From assembly GCF_048066175.1 (NCBI RefSeq), contig NZ_JBLTXA010000005.1:62001-126000 (forward strand): a stretch of 64,000 nt of DNA, written 5' to 3'. Source of the DNA: Niveispirillum fermenti (GTDB lineage Bacteria; Pseudomonadota; Alphaproteobacteria; Azospirillales; Azospirillaceae). This document shows, piece by piece, positions 52,150 to 61,900 of this stretch. Numbering within the stretch: the stretch's first letter is position 1; every line of letters begins with the position of its first letter. The notes below the pieces were generated by a model, which saw only the letters and a program-made list of their open reading frames with translations, made no database searches and had not been told where the DNA came from. The position numbers and the translations under genes were made by a program.

Positions 52150-55041
52150 TCATGGTGCGCGCCGGCTGGCGGCCGGGCCCAGATAGCTTTCCCCGACGGC
52201 ACCGGTGCGCAGTTCCAGCCGCTGGAAGGCCAGCCCCGTATCGACATGCCACAGTTTCACGACATGCCGGCCGGGCCGGTCGATGCGGTGGCGGGTGGTG
52301 CCGATGCGGATATTGTCCGCCACGCTCCGGTCCCAGGCGGCCTCGCTGTCATCGGTATGCAGGTTCACCACCTGCGGCGGTTCATCATCGATGGACACCG
52401 CATAACGCAGCCCGCCCTGTGCCTTGAAATCCAGCGTGGGGGACAGCAGCACGCGCAGTTCCACCTCTCCCGCCTGCCACAGATGCACGTCATATTCCAG
52501 CCGCGCGCCCTGCCCCGTTGCCGGGGATGGGGGGGCGGTAACGGGATGGCTGATGATGGCAGAGCGCGTGCGGCCCAGATGCGGCACCTCCCGCCAGGTG
52601 ATGCCGCCGGCCGGCACGGCGCCTGTATGATCCGCCGCCTCCATCGCCACCACCCCATCGGCCTGCACGAAGGTGCCCGCAGCCGGATTTCCCGGATTGT
52701 CGATTTCAACCGTGACCGGAATAGGGATTTCATTATCTCCGGTCACGGATATCTTCACGGAATGCCGGCCGACAGGCACGGCGGACCAGTCCACACGGGG
52801 GCTGATGCGGCGGCTGTCGCCGGCCAGCCGGCCGGCCGGCATGTCCACGTCCAGCCAGGGCGCATCGCTGTCGATACGGTATCGGACCGGGGCGCTGCCC
52901 CTTGCATAAATCTCCAGCCAGCCCGGCAGGGGGGCGAACCGGTCCAGCCGCAGGGACGCCCCCGGCCCCGTCCAGCCGCGCGCATCGCCGGCCACCATCA
53001 CGCCAAGTCCGGCCCGTGCCGGGGCCGGGCGGCGCCGGACCTCGGGCATCACATCTTCATCGGGCTGCTGCCAGGAGGTGTAACCGATATGAGTCTGGGA
53101 CATCATGTGGACCCATTTGCCCGACGCTGTCTCCTTCTCGTACAGGTCGCGGATGGCACGGTCGCGGGCGAACAGCGCCTCGGCCTCGGCCGCCAGCCGG
53201 TCGGTCTCGGCCCGGCCCTGATCGGCGGCCAGCCGGTTGCGGGCCACCGTGATGTAAAGCCGGGTCAGGTTGGCACTGGCCAGGACGGGATGCAGCACAA
53301 GCTGGACATAGGCATCGCGCCAGGCAGGCGCCAGGGCGTTGCCGATCTTTTCAGCCTGCCGTTCCAGCGCCTCCCACTCGGCCAGGACGCGGGCCGCCTC
53401 GTCATGGTGGATCAGGCTGAACGTGTCGGGCGACAGCAGTTCCGGCTTCCTGCACGCGTTCAGCCGCGTATAGCCCGTCAGCAGGTCTCCGATGGCCCGG
53501 GCGTGGGTCGGCCCAAATTGGGCCGCCGCCCATTGGCGCGGATAGTCGCCCAGCCGCTCCAGCGGCAGGGCGGCGGGGCTCCAGGCCATGTCCAGGAAGA
53601 ATTCCGTGGGGAATTCCATGGGCTTCAAATCGCCGACATTCACGATCCAGATGCGGTCGGCCCCGTACCGGTGGGCCATGTCCATCTGCTCCCAGACCCG
53701 CTCGATCTGGTTGGTATTCAGCCATTTATAGTTTCGCGGGCCGCCGACATAGTCGAAATGATAATAGACGCCATAGCCGCCGGGCCGGGCCGACCCCGGT
53801 TCGGGCAGGCGGCGGATATTGCCCCAATTGTCGTCGGCGAACAGCAGGGTCACGTCGTCGGGCACGGTCATGCCCTGGTCGTAATAATCCTGGACCTCCT
53901 TATAAAGGGCCCAGACCTGGGGCGTGGCGGCGGCGGGCCGGCCCGTCACCTGTTCCAGGATGGTGCGCTGGTCCTTCACGATGGTTTGCAGCAGATCGAT
54001 GGCCGTCCCCTCCTCCATCGGCTCATCCCCATCGCCGCGCATGCCGATGGTGACCAGGCTTTCATGCCCGCCCATGCGGGCGATGCCGTCACGCCAGAAG
54101 GTGCGCAGGGCCCCGGCATTGGTGCGATAGTTCCAGGGCCCCTGACCATGGCGCTCCCATTCCACATGGGCGCGCATCATGGGCTCGTGATGGGACGTGC
54201 CGATGACCACGCCCACCCGGTCGGCCAGCACGGCGTTCTGCGGATCATCATCGGCGAAGGCCTTGCCCCACATGGCCGGCCACAGATAATTGCCCTTCAG
54301 CCGCAGGATCAGCTCGAAGACGCGGTCATAGAAGGCGTGATTGAAGCCACCGAAGGTGGCATTGGCCCAGCCGTAAAGCGCCGGATTCTCGTCATTCAGG
54401 AAGATGCCGCGATATTTGACGGCCGGTGCCTCCACCCGTGCGCCGGCCGTGACATGCAGGTCCAGACGGACGGGCACCGGCACGTCGGCCCACCAGTTCC
54501 AGGGCGAGACGCCGGCCCGCTGGATCAGGTCGTAAAGGCCGAAGATGGTGCCGCGCCGGTCGCCGCCCGCGACCACCAGCGCCCGCTCGATGCCAGGGGC
54601 GGGCGCATCCACCGCCTGCACGACGAAGGCTTCCCACCGCCCCGCCACACCGGCTGTCTCCAGCCGGCCGGCCGCGGCCAGCGCATCGATGACGGGGCTC
54701 GACCCCAGCGTGCCGGCCAGGATGACAGTGCCGCCACCGGCGGGCACGGGCGATCCCGACAGGCGGGCCAGATCGGCACGCACGGTATCGGCCGCGCGTT
54801 CCACACCCGCATCCTGCGGTCCGTCCAGCAGAAGCGGCAGCGCCACCCCGCCCGTGATCAGCGCCATGGAACCGGCGGCGGCCACGGGGCAGACGGCCGC
54901 CGGCCCCACGCAATCGCCGGTCACCGGCAGGGCCGGGGCCGGGCGGAGCGGCAGGGCCGCCGCCAGCACCGCAAAGGCCATCCCGGCCAGGAATGGAAGC
55001 CGGATGCGGCGAGCCGCCGCCCTGGTCTGGATCATCGCCAT
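52150..55041 (-). CDS. GH115 alpha-glucuronidase
   Basis: A 963-residue secreted glycoside hydrolase of family GH115, which removes (4-O-methyl)glucuronic acid from xylan. KYRGIFLNDENPALYGWANATFGGFN and LRLKGNYLWPAMWGKAFADDDPQN are the family's typical blocks. RIWIVNVGDLKPMEFPTEFFLDMAW lies in the second domain. The N-terminus has a signal peptide (about residues 1-38, LPFLAGMAFAVLAAALPLRPAPA). GAGG lies six bases before ATG 55041. A GTG at 55053 forms a GTGA overlap with the xylanase stop and cannot be excluded. It works with the GH10 enzyme next to it. Confidence 0.9.
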   Translation of the reverse strand: MAMIQTRAAARRIRLPFLAGMAFAVLAAALPLRPAPALPVTGDCVGPAAVCPVAAAGSMALITGGVALPLLLDGPQDAGVERAADTVRADLARLSGSPVPAGGGTVILAGTLGSSPVIDALAAAGRLETAGVAGRWEAFVVQAVDAPAPGIERALVVAGGDRRGTIFGLYDLIQRAGVSPWNWWADVPVPVRLDLHVTAGARVEAPAVKYRGIFLNDENPALYGWANATFGGFNHAFYDRVFELILRLKGNYLWPAMWGKAFADDDPQNAVLADRVGVVIGTSHHEPMMRAHVEWERHGQGPWNYRTNAGALRTFWRDGIARMGGHESLVTIGMRGDGDEPMEEGTAIDLLQTIVKDQRTILEQVTGRPAAATPQVWALYKEVQDYYDQGMTVPDDVTLLFADDNWGNIRRLPEPGSARPGGYGVYYHFDYVGGPRNYKWLNTNQIERVWEQMDMAHRYGADRIWIVNVGDLKPMEFPTEFFLDMAWSPAALPLERLGDYPRQWAAAQFGPTHARAIGDLLTGYTRLNACRKPELLSPDTFSLIHHDEAARVLAEWEALERQAEKIGNALAPAWRDAYVQLVLHPVLASANLTRLYITVARNRLAADQGRAETDRLAAEAEALFARDRAIRDLYEKETASGKWVHMMSQTHIGYTSWQQPDEDVMPEVRRRPAPARAGLGVMVAGDARGWTGPGASLRLDRFAPLPGWLEIYARGSAPVRYRIDSDAPWLDVDMPAGRLAGDSRRISPRVDWSAVPVGRHSVKISVTGDNEIPIPVTVEIDNPGNPAAGTFVQADGVVAMEAADHTGAVPAGGITWREVPHLGRTRSAIISHPVTAPPSPATGQGARLEYDVHLWQAGEVELRVLLSPTLDFKAQGGLRYAVSIDDEPPQVVNLHTDDSEAAWDRSVADNIRIGTTRHRIDRPGRHVVKLWHVDTGLAFQRLELRTGAVGESYLGPAASRRAP

Positions 55042-55049
55042 AACCTGCC

Positions 55050-56207
55050 TCACCCCCTTGCCGTGGCGCCGCGCAGCGCGGCGGCGATGGCGTCGCGCAG
55101 GGGCTTGGGCTTGAAATCGGCATCATAAGGCGTGGGGCGCTTGGGCAGCCGGTCGGGCCGCAGCCACAGGTTCTGCAGCCAGGAATACCGGTCCGACATC
55201 CCCCAGGTCACGATGTCGGTAAGCTGCGGATAGGACAGCATCAGGTCCAGATAGGCCCGCGCATAATCGGCAACGGCCCGGTCGCGCGACGGGATGTCGG
55301 CCGGCAGGCCTTTGTCATGCACATCGAATTCGGTGATGATGATGTCATAGCCCATGCCCACCGCGACATCGACGAAACGGCGCCATTCGGCCTCGTGATA
55401 GTCACCGAAGCCCGTGGAACTGTCGGTATTGGCCGTGCCGATATGCGACTGGATGCCCAGCGCATCCACGGGCGTGCCGCGCTTGCGGAACCCCTCCAGA
55501 AGGCGCAGCACACCCGCGCGATGGTTCTCGTGCCCCGGCTCCCAGCTCATATAGTCATTATAGACCAGTTGCCCACGGGGCAGCACCTCGCGCGCCTTGT
55601 GGAAGGCGATGTCCAACACCTGTTCGGCCGGGATGTGGCGGCTGAAAGGGGTTTCGCGCATGGCGCCCGTGTCGGCATCCACCGCCTCGTTCACGACGTC
55701 CCAGGAAACGATCTTGCGCTTGTAGCGTCCGGCGACTTTGGCGACATGGTCGGTCAGCATGCTTTCCACGGCTGTTGCCGGGTGCGGACCGAAATCATGC
55801 GTCGCGGCCCAGGCGGGGAACCATTGCGGATGGTGCCATAGCAGCGTATGGCCCCGGAAACCCAGCCCGTTCTCGTCCGCGAAGGCGACCTGACGGTCGG
55901 CGGCGGCGAAATCATACCGATCGGGCGCCGGCCGCAACGCGGCCCATTTCATCTCGTTTTCCGACACCAGCAACCCGCATTCGGCCACCAGCAGGGCGCG
56001 AAGTGCCGGGTCGGCGAAGGATCCCGTCAATGTGCCCGGCGCGCCGCCGCCCACCACCGCCCCGAACCGCCGGCCCCCGGCACGGGCCAGTTCATCCAGC
56101 GATGGCCCGTCAGGGCGGGCAAAGGCATTCCGGCCGTGCCAGGAACCGGCAATGGCGGCGGCGAACCCCAGGCCCAGGGCCTGGCGGCGGGTCAGTCGGG
56201 CAGGCAT
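55050..56207 (-). CDS. GH10 endo-1,4-beta-xylanase
   Basis: A 385-residue family 10 xylanase that cuts xylan backbones. Catalytic acid/base Glu174 lies in WDVVNEAV and nucleophile Glu293 in ITEFDVHD. GHTLLWHHPQWFPAW near 119 and QSHIGT near 253 are standard for GH10. The N-terminus has a twin-arginine pattern (TRRQALGLGFAAAIAG), so it is probably Tat-exported. It is the first gene of the operon with GH115, behind XylR/LacI-like operators. Confidence 0.93.
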   Translation of the reverse strand: MPARLTRRQALGLGFAAAIAGSWHGRNAFARPDGPSLDELARAGGRRFGAVVGGGAPGTLTGSFADPALRALLVAECGLLVSENEMKWAALRPAPDRYDFAAADRQVAFADENGLGFRGHTLLWHHPQWFPAWAATHDFGPHPATAVESMLTDHVAKVAGRYKRKIVSWDVVNEAVDADTGAMRETPFSRHIPAEQVLDIAFHKAREVLPRGQLVYNDYMSWEPGHENHRAGVLRLLEGFRKRGTPVDALGIQSHIGTANTDSSTGFGDYHEAEWRRFVDVAVGMGYDIIITEFDVHDKGLPADIPSRDRAVADYARAYLDLMLSYPQLTDIVTWGMSDRYSWLQNLWLRPDRLPKRPTPYDADFKPKPLRDAIAAALRGATARG

Positions 56208-56251
56208 GTCTCAACTCCCAGGCGTCATTGTTATGGGGTGCCAGCGCACCT

Positions 56252-56278
56252 TGGTAGCGCTAATGTTAGCGGTAACCA
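56252..56278. promoter_or_regulatory. Two adjacent XylR/LacI-type operators
   Basis: On the minus strand the sequence reads TGGTTACCGCTAACA followed directly by TTAGCGCTACCA. Both have the GTTA/TAAC and GCGCTA-type core of the LacI-family xylose or xylan operators known in Caulobacter and Xanthomonas. They lie 45-71 bp upstream of the xylanase start. The repressor is not in the window. Confidence 0.7.
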
Positions 56279-56346
56279 TTCGGAGGTCAAGCCATAACGC
56301 CCGGCAAGCGGGAAGAAAACCGAACCACATGCGGGGAAAATAGGAG

Positions 56347-56374
56347 GCGGCGGCCGGAACCCTCCGACCGCCGC
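56347..56374 (-). terminator. Hairpin after the DUF3667 gene
   Basis: A stem of 12 bp (one mismatch) is formed by 56347-56358 with 56363-56374, across a 4-nt loop, 2 bp after the DUF3667 stop. There is no T-tract on either strand. Confidence 0.4.
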
Positions 56375-56376
56375 GA

Positions 56377-57549
56377 TCAGCCCGCCACGCCCATCGACAC
56401 GATGAAGATCACGAAGGTCAGGCTGGTCATGGAGGTGATGAACAGCAGCGCCACGGTCCGCCACAGGGCGGAAAAGGCGGACAGCCGGTAGGTTCCCTTC
56501 AACTGTGCGAACATATGCACCGGCGGGGCCAGAACCAGCAGGGTGCCGATGGTGTCGCCGAACCCTTCGGTGAACTTGAACAACAAGGATACGGTGATGA
56601 ACAGCAAGGACATGAAGGAAAGGGAGTATAGCGAGAAGATGGCATGATCATACATGGCCACATCACGCTTCCAGAAGAACAGCATCCACAGGAAAGGCAA
56701 GGAGATGGGGATCAGCAGCCAGGAGAACTTGTAGGCCGTGTTCTGCATCTTGTAGATCAGGAAATCCGGGTTGCTCAGCCGCTTCTTGACCCTTTCCTGA
56801 AATTCCTTGGTACCGATGGTGACCTTCAGGTCCTTGCCCATTTCCTGGCTGATAAGGTTGCCCAGCGTGGTGCTGGGCCCCGTGACGACGCCGGCAGCCT
56901 TGCCGTCCTTGTCTTCCGTCACCGTGGCGCCGGTCGCCTCCAGCGTCGCCTTGTAGGCATCCAGGGCCACCTGCGCCCGTTCCACCCGTTCGGCGGCACT
57001 GTCGCGCAGGCGCGTGGCAACCGCCACCTGTTCGCCGGCGGCGGTCGCGGCCGTCAGATCGGCCTCCACCTCCCGCAGCTCGCCCCGGGCCTCCGCCAGC
57101 CCCTCCTCCAGAAGGCGCAGGGCTTCGGCCTGTTCGGTGGGCGGCACGGCGACGGGCACGTCGCCGGCCCCGCCCATCATGGAAAACACCATGAGCATCA
57201 GAAAGGCCGTGAACAGGAACATGGCCAGCGGCGTCACATAGCGCGCACGGTGGCCATGGATATAGTCATAGGTCAGCTTGCCCGGCCGGAAGATCAGCAT
57301 GGGCAGCGTGCGCCAGGCCTTGCTGTCGAAATGCAGGATGCCGTGGAAGAATTCCTCCACGATATGCAGCATCGACCGGTGCAGATGCCCCGGCTGGCCA
57401 CAGGCGTGGCAGAAATTCCCGCGCAGCACCGCGCCGCAATTGGCACACGCGCCATGGGCATGGCCGTGCTGGCCGCTTTCCCCTTCGATGGCCGCCGCCG
57501 CTAGGCCGGCCGTGGCCATGGCGCCGACGGAGTCAAACCCGTCACTCAT
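56377..57549 (-). CDS. DUF3667 family membrane protein
   Basis: A 390-residue protein with an N-terminal zinc-ribbon-like CANCGAVLRGNFCHACGQPG (four cysteines), then HIVEEFFHGILHFDSKAWRTLPMLIFRPGKLTYDYIHGHRARYVTPL, which is typical for DUF3667. After a TM segment, a long alanine/glutamate-rich coiled coil (about residues 140-200) and four more membrane helices follow. Function unknown. It is downstream of the RND adaptor gene on the same strand, about 70 bp away. ATG 57549 follows GGGGGG. Confidence 0.85.
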   Translation of the reverse strand: MSDGFDSVGAMATAGLAAAAIEGESGQHGHAHGACANCGAVLRGNFCHACGQPGHLHRSMLHIVEEFFHGILHFDSKAWRTLPMLIFRPGKLTYDYIHGHRARYVTPLAMFLFTAFLMLMVFSMMGGAGDVPVAVPPTEQAEALRLLEEGLAEARGELREVEADLTAATAAGEQVAVATRLRDSAAERVERAQVALDAYKATLEATGATVTEDKDGKAAGVVTGPSTTLGNLISQEMGKDLKVTIGTKEFQERVKKRLSNPDFLIYKMQNTAYKFSWLLIPISLPFLWMLFFWKRDVAMYDHAIFSLYSLSFMSLLFITVSLLFKFTEGFGDTIGTLLVLAPPVHMFAQLKGTYRLSAFSALWRTVALLFITSMTSLTFVIFIVSMGVAG

Positions 57550-57622
57550 GCGATCCCCCCTTGCACCCCGGCGGGCAGCCTGCCAGGGATAACGGGTCGG
57601 GATCAAGCGGTCACATGGCCTG

Positions 57623-58705
57623 TCAGCCCACCTTAGGGTCCAGTTCGACCTCCTGGCCGTCGCGCAGCCGCTCGGCGCCGCGCGTCACCAGCCTGTCACC
57701 GGCCTTCACATCGCCGATCACCTGCACCCATTCGCCGATGCTGGTGCCGGTGCGCACGGTCAGGCGCTCGGCCTTGTTATCGGCATTGACGCGGAACAGA
57801 TAGGTGCCGTCACCCCGCAGGACCAGCGCATCGCGATGGACGGCCACGGTGCGCGCCGCCATGTCGGAGGGCAGGCCGACGCGCACGGCGGACCCGACGA
57901 TCCAGGGCCGCTCCCCCGACGGCAGGTCAAGCCGCACCTCGAAGGTACGCGACTGGGCCTCACCGATGGCGATGATGCGGCTGATGCGACCGGTCACGGT
58001 CTGCCCCTCCACATCCAGCGGCACCTCCATCCCCTCTTCCAGGTGGCGGGCAATGGCCACGGGGGCCTGGGCCCGCACTTCCACCCGGTCCACGGCGACC
58101 AGCCGCGCCACCTTCACGCCGGGGGCGGAATATTCGCCCACCTCCAGCATCCGCGCGGCCACCTGTCCTGCGAAGGGGGCCTTGACGACGGTCCGCTCGA
58201 TCTCCAGCGCCGTGCGGTCTCGGCTGGCCTGGGCGCGGACCAGTTCCTGGGCCAGCACGTCACGCCGGGACATGGTCTCCTCGAACCGGGTCACGGGTGT
58301 CGTGCCGCGCTCGGCCAGTTGGCGCTGGCGATCCACTTCGCGTTCCTGGAAGGCCAACTGGCTCTCCAGGCTTTTTACCTGCGCCTGATACTGGCGCAGT
58401 TCCAGGCGCAGCAGCCGGTCGTCGACACGGGCGATGGCCTCCCCGGCCGCGACGCGGGTGCCCGCCTCGGCCACCCAGGTGACCCGACCTGACACTTCCG
58501 CCGCCACGGCGGCATCCTGGCGCGACATGACACTGCCCGGCACCTGCTGCACCGGCGCCATCTGCCGCAGGCTGGCCTGCTCCACCTGCACGCGGGCCGC
58601 GGGTGCCGCCTGCTGGGCAGTCGCCCCGTGGAGCGGCAGGGCGAACACGCCCAGCAGCAGCAGGGCGGCAAGGCGGAAAGGGATGCGGCGGGTCATGACG
58701 GCCAT
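57623..58705 (-). CDS. RND efflux periplasmic adaptor (membrane fusion protein)
   Basis: A 360-residue MFP-type adaptor for an RND pump. A signal or lipoprotein-like leader (RLAALLLLGVFALPLHGATAQ) precedes the lipoyl/barrel-sandwich (SGRVTWVAEAGTRVAAGEAIARVDD), a coiled-coil hairpin from about 110 to 165, and the beta-barrel region (RAQAPVAIARHLEEGMEVPLDVEGQ). It lies downstream of the permease on the same strand, but separated from it by 270 bp containing an intergenic hairpin element. The order permease-adaptor is inverted from the usual. Confidence 0.88.
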   Translation of the reverse strand: MAVMTRRIPFRLAALLLLGVFALPLHGATAQQAAPAARVQVEQASLRQMAPVQQVPGSVMSRQDAAVAAEVSGRVTWVAEAGTRVAAGEAIARVDDRLLRLELRQYQAQVKSLESQLAFQEREVDRQRQLAERGTTPVTRFEETMSRRDVLAQELVRAQASRDRTALEIERTVVKAPFAGQVAARMLEVGEYSAPGVKVARLVAVDRVEVRAQAPVAIARHLEEGMEVPLDVEGQTVTGRISRIIAIGEAQSRTFEVRLDLPSGERPWIVGSAVRVGLPSDMAARTVAVHRDALVLRGDGTYLFRVNADNKAERLTVRTGTSIGEWVQVIGDVKAGDRLVTRGAERLRDGQEVELDPKVG

Positions 58706-58814
58706 CCGTTCGTGAATTGCTTGCCTTCCTTTTAGTCAAAAGCCGGTAACCTGCGGGTTTCGATGTGTAACGCGCATGTAAAGCCCCGACCTGGGCAAGC
58801 CGCCGGGAACCGGC

Positions 58815-58973
58815 ATCTCATACTGTTTTGCGGTGATCGGAACCTGGTGGTCCTGATCACCGCCCGTGAGGCGCCGGGCGCCGCCATCCGGCGTCTCGGC
58901 TCACGCGCGCAGGCGCGCGCGGCCGCTCAATACGCCAACCACGTTGCGGTGAGTTCCACTCACCGCAACGTGG
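58815..58973. repeat. Intergenic hairpin element, copy C, with a second perfect stem
   Basis: It begins TCTCATACTGTTTTG, close to TCTGATACTATTTTG of copy B, followed by a 14-bp stem (58831-58844 with 58849-58862) at the same position. Compared with B, two pairs change on both sides (compensatory) and one becomes a wobble. GAGGCGCCGGGCGCC follows. A further 15-bp perfect stem (58939-58953 with 58959-58973) ends 2 bp before the permease stop and may act as its terminator. Confidence 0.65.
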
Positions 58974-58975
58974 CA

Positions 58976-61900
58976 TCACTCCGCAGCCAACCGCTCCGCC
59001 GGGGCATCGCTGCCGGTGTCGGGCAGCGCCGGCCGGCCGGCCTTCTCCCCCACACGCAGCAGGGCCGGCAGCAACAGCAGCGTGAAGAGGGTGGAAACGG
59101 CCAGCCCGCCCGTAATCACGGCCGCGATGCCGCGATAGATGACGCTGCCCTCCCCCGGCACGACGATCATGGGCGCCATGCCGGCCACCGTCGTGACGGT
59201 CCCCATGAAGATGGGCTGGATACGGCTGCGCAGCGCCTGATGGACGGACTCCGCCCGGCTCCTGCCCTCCCCCTCGCAGCGCCGCGTCTCGTCCACCAGC
59301 AGGATGGCATTGTTGACGACGATGCCCAGCAGGATGATGAAGCCGATCATGGTCAGCAGGTCCAGCGGCTGAAAGGTGAACAGATTGGTCACATCCAGCA
59401 GCGCCAGCCCCCCCACCGTGGCCAGCGGGATGGAGATCATCACCATGGCGCTGTCCTTGGCCGACCGGAACAGCAGGGCCATCAGCAGGAACAGCAGCCC
59501 CAGCGCGATGATGAAATTCTTGCCCATGGCGGCCACCGTGGCATCCAGCCGGTCGGCGGAACCGCCATAGCGCAGGGTGCCGTCGGCCGGCAGGAAGCTG
59601 CGCAACTGCGGCTCGATCTCGCTGCGCAGCAGGGTCATCACATCCTCAAGCGCCACATTCTCGCCGGGCTGCATGTTCAGCATGATGGTGCGCCGGCCAT
59701 CGACGCGGGTGATGTTGCTGGGGCCGACGGTGCGCTCCACGCCCACCAGATCGCCCAGCGGCACCACGGCACCGGACGGCGTGGCGATCAGCACCTGTTC
59801 CAGTTCCTCCGGCCCCGTCCAGTCATGGGACCGCAGGATGATGTCAAGGCGGTTCTGCCCGTCGAAATGCTCGCCCAGCCACAGCCCGTCGCCCAGCGCC
59901 CGCACGACCTGACCCACCTGGCTGCGGGTCCAGCCGACCTCGGCGATGCGCCGGTCGTTGGGGCTGACGGTCAGTTCGGGCTGGGCCATCTCCGGATTGG
60001 GGTTGGACCAGCTCTGCACGTCGGGCATCTTCTCGCGCAGCAGGGCCAGCCCCCTGGTCGCCGCTTCCGACAGGCCGGCCGCGTCGCTGGATTGCAACAG
60101 GATGGAGACATTGCCCTCCGCCCCCAGGCCGCCGAACAGGTTGCCGCGGTTGGCGAAGACCTGAATATCGGGAAAGCCGGCCAGGATGTCGTTGCGGACG
60201 ATCTCCATCATCTCGTCCAGCCGCGTATCATCCTCCAGCCGAACGGCGACCGAGCCGCCGCCCGGCCAGCCCAGGAAGTAGAAATTCTTCACCCGGGGCT
60301 GCTTCTCGCCATGATAGTAGGGCATCAGCCGGTCCACGACGATTTCGGCGACTTCGGCCTTGGCCATGTCCACCGATGTGCCGACGGGGAAGTTGATGAA
60401 GGCATCGACACTGTCGCGCTTGACCGGCGGCAGATAGGACATGGACGGGAACAGCAGCCAGGACCCGCCCAGCGACAGGGCGACCAGCCCCGCGATGACA
60501 CCGGCCCGGCGGCGGTTGTCGCGCGTCAGGTCCATGATGCGCCCGGACAGCCATTCCACCCAGCGGGCCTCGCCCCCCATGCGGGGTGTGACACGCATGA
60601 ACCGGGCCGCCGCCACGGGCAGGACGGTGGCGCAGACCAGCAGGGAAATGGTGACGCCGACCGCGATGGTCAGGGCCAAATCGGCGAAGATCTGGCCCTC
60701 CACCTCCCGCATGAACACGATGGGCACGAAAGTCACCACCGTCGTCGCGGTGGACGCGAACAGGGCGGAAATGACGCGCTTGGTGCCCTGGTGGCTGGCC
60801 TCCTCGCTCGAAAGGCCGCGATCGCGCATGCGGACGATATTTTCCAGCACCACGATGGCGCTGTCGATCACCATGCCGATGGCGAAGGCCAGCCCGGCCA
60901 GCGAGATGACATTGATCGACCGCCCCGTCAGCGACAGCACCGCGAACAGCGACAGGAGCGAGATGGGAATGGTGATGGCGACCAGCAGCGTCAGTTGCGT
61001 GCGCCGCAGAAACAGCCACAGCGCGGCCACCGCCAGCACGATGCCCGACAGGATGTTGCCCGTCAGCAGGCCGATGGCGTTCTCGATATAGACCGACGGG
61101 TCGAAACTCTGGTTGTTGGTCAGGCCGCGCGTCTTCATCTCGCCGTCGCGCAGTTCGGCCATCAGGGTCTTCACATCGTTCAGGGTGGCCAGGACATTGG
61201 CCCCCTCGCGCCGGATGATGCGCAGACCGATGGCCTCGTTGCCATTCTGGAATCCGTACTGCCATTGCCGGCCGAGCTGCACCTTCACCTCGGCCACGTC
61301 GCCCAGGCGCACGGGCCGCCCCTCGCGCCATTCCAGCACCAGATCGGCGAACTGGTCGGGCTGGAAGCGGCCCTTGTAACGCACGGTATAGATGCGACGG
61401 CCATCATCCACGAAGCCGCCGGTCACGTCCTGGGCACGGCCGACAAGGCCGGACACGGCGGGAATGGTGATACCGTACTGCGCCATGCGGAACGGATCGA
61501 AGATGATCTGCACCTCCTGCTGCGGCGCTTCGGACTGGTCGCCGAAATTGACGCGCGCCACGCCGGGAATGGCCTCGATCCGGGGGATCACATCCTCGGT
61601 CAGGTAATGGTAATGGTCGCTCAGCGCGCCTTGCGTGCCGGGCAGCTTCTGGACGAAATAATAGATCAGCGTCTCGTTGGCATTGTCGCCCCCGCCCATG
61701 ATCAGGCGCGGCGGGTCGGCATCGGCCGGCAGGCTGGGCAGGCGGTTCAGGCGGCTGATCACATCCAGCATGGTCTGCTGCATGTCGGTACGGGCATCGA
61801 ACTCCAGCCCCACGAAGGCGCCGCCGGGATTGGCGAAGCCACGCATCTGCGTGACGCCGGGCAGACCCTTCAGCACATTCTCGATGGGCTCCAGTATCTC

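Noticed and set aside
51553..55128. Long plus-strand open frame (about 1190 residues) opposite the GH115 and sirtuin genes
   Set aside because: It is antisense to recognisable genes, with no motif and a His/Gly/Arg-rich composition, so I treat it as a GC artefact.
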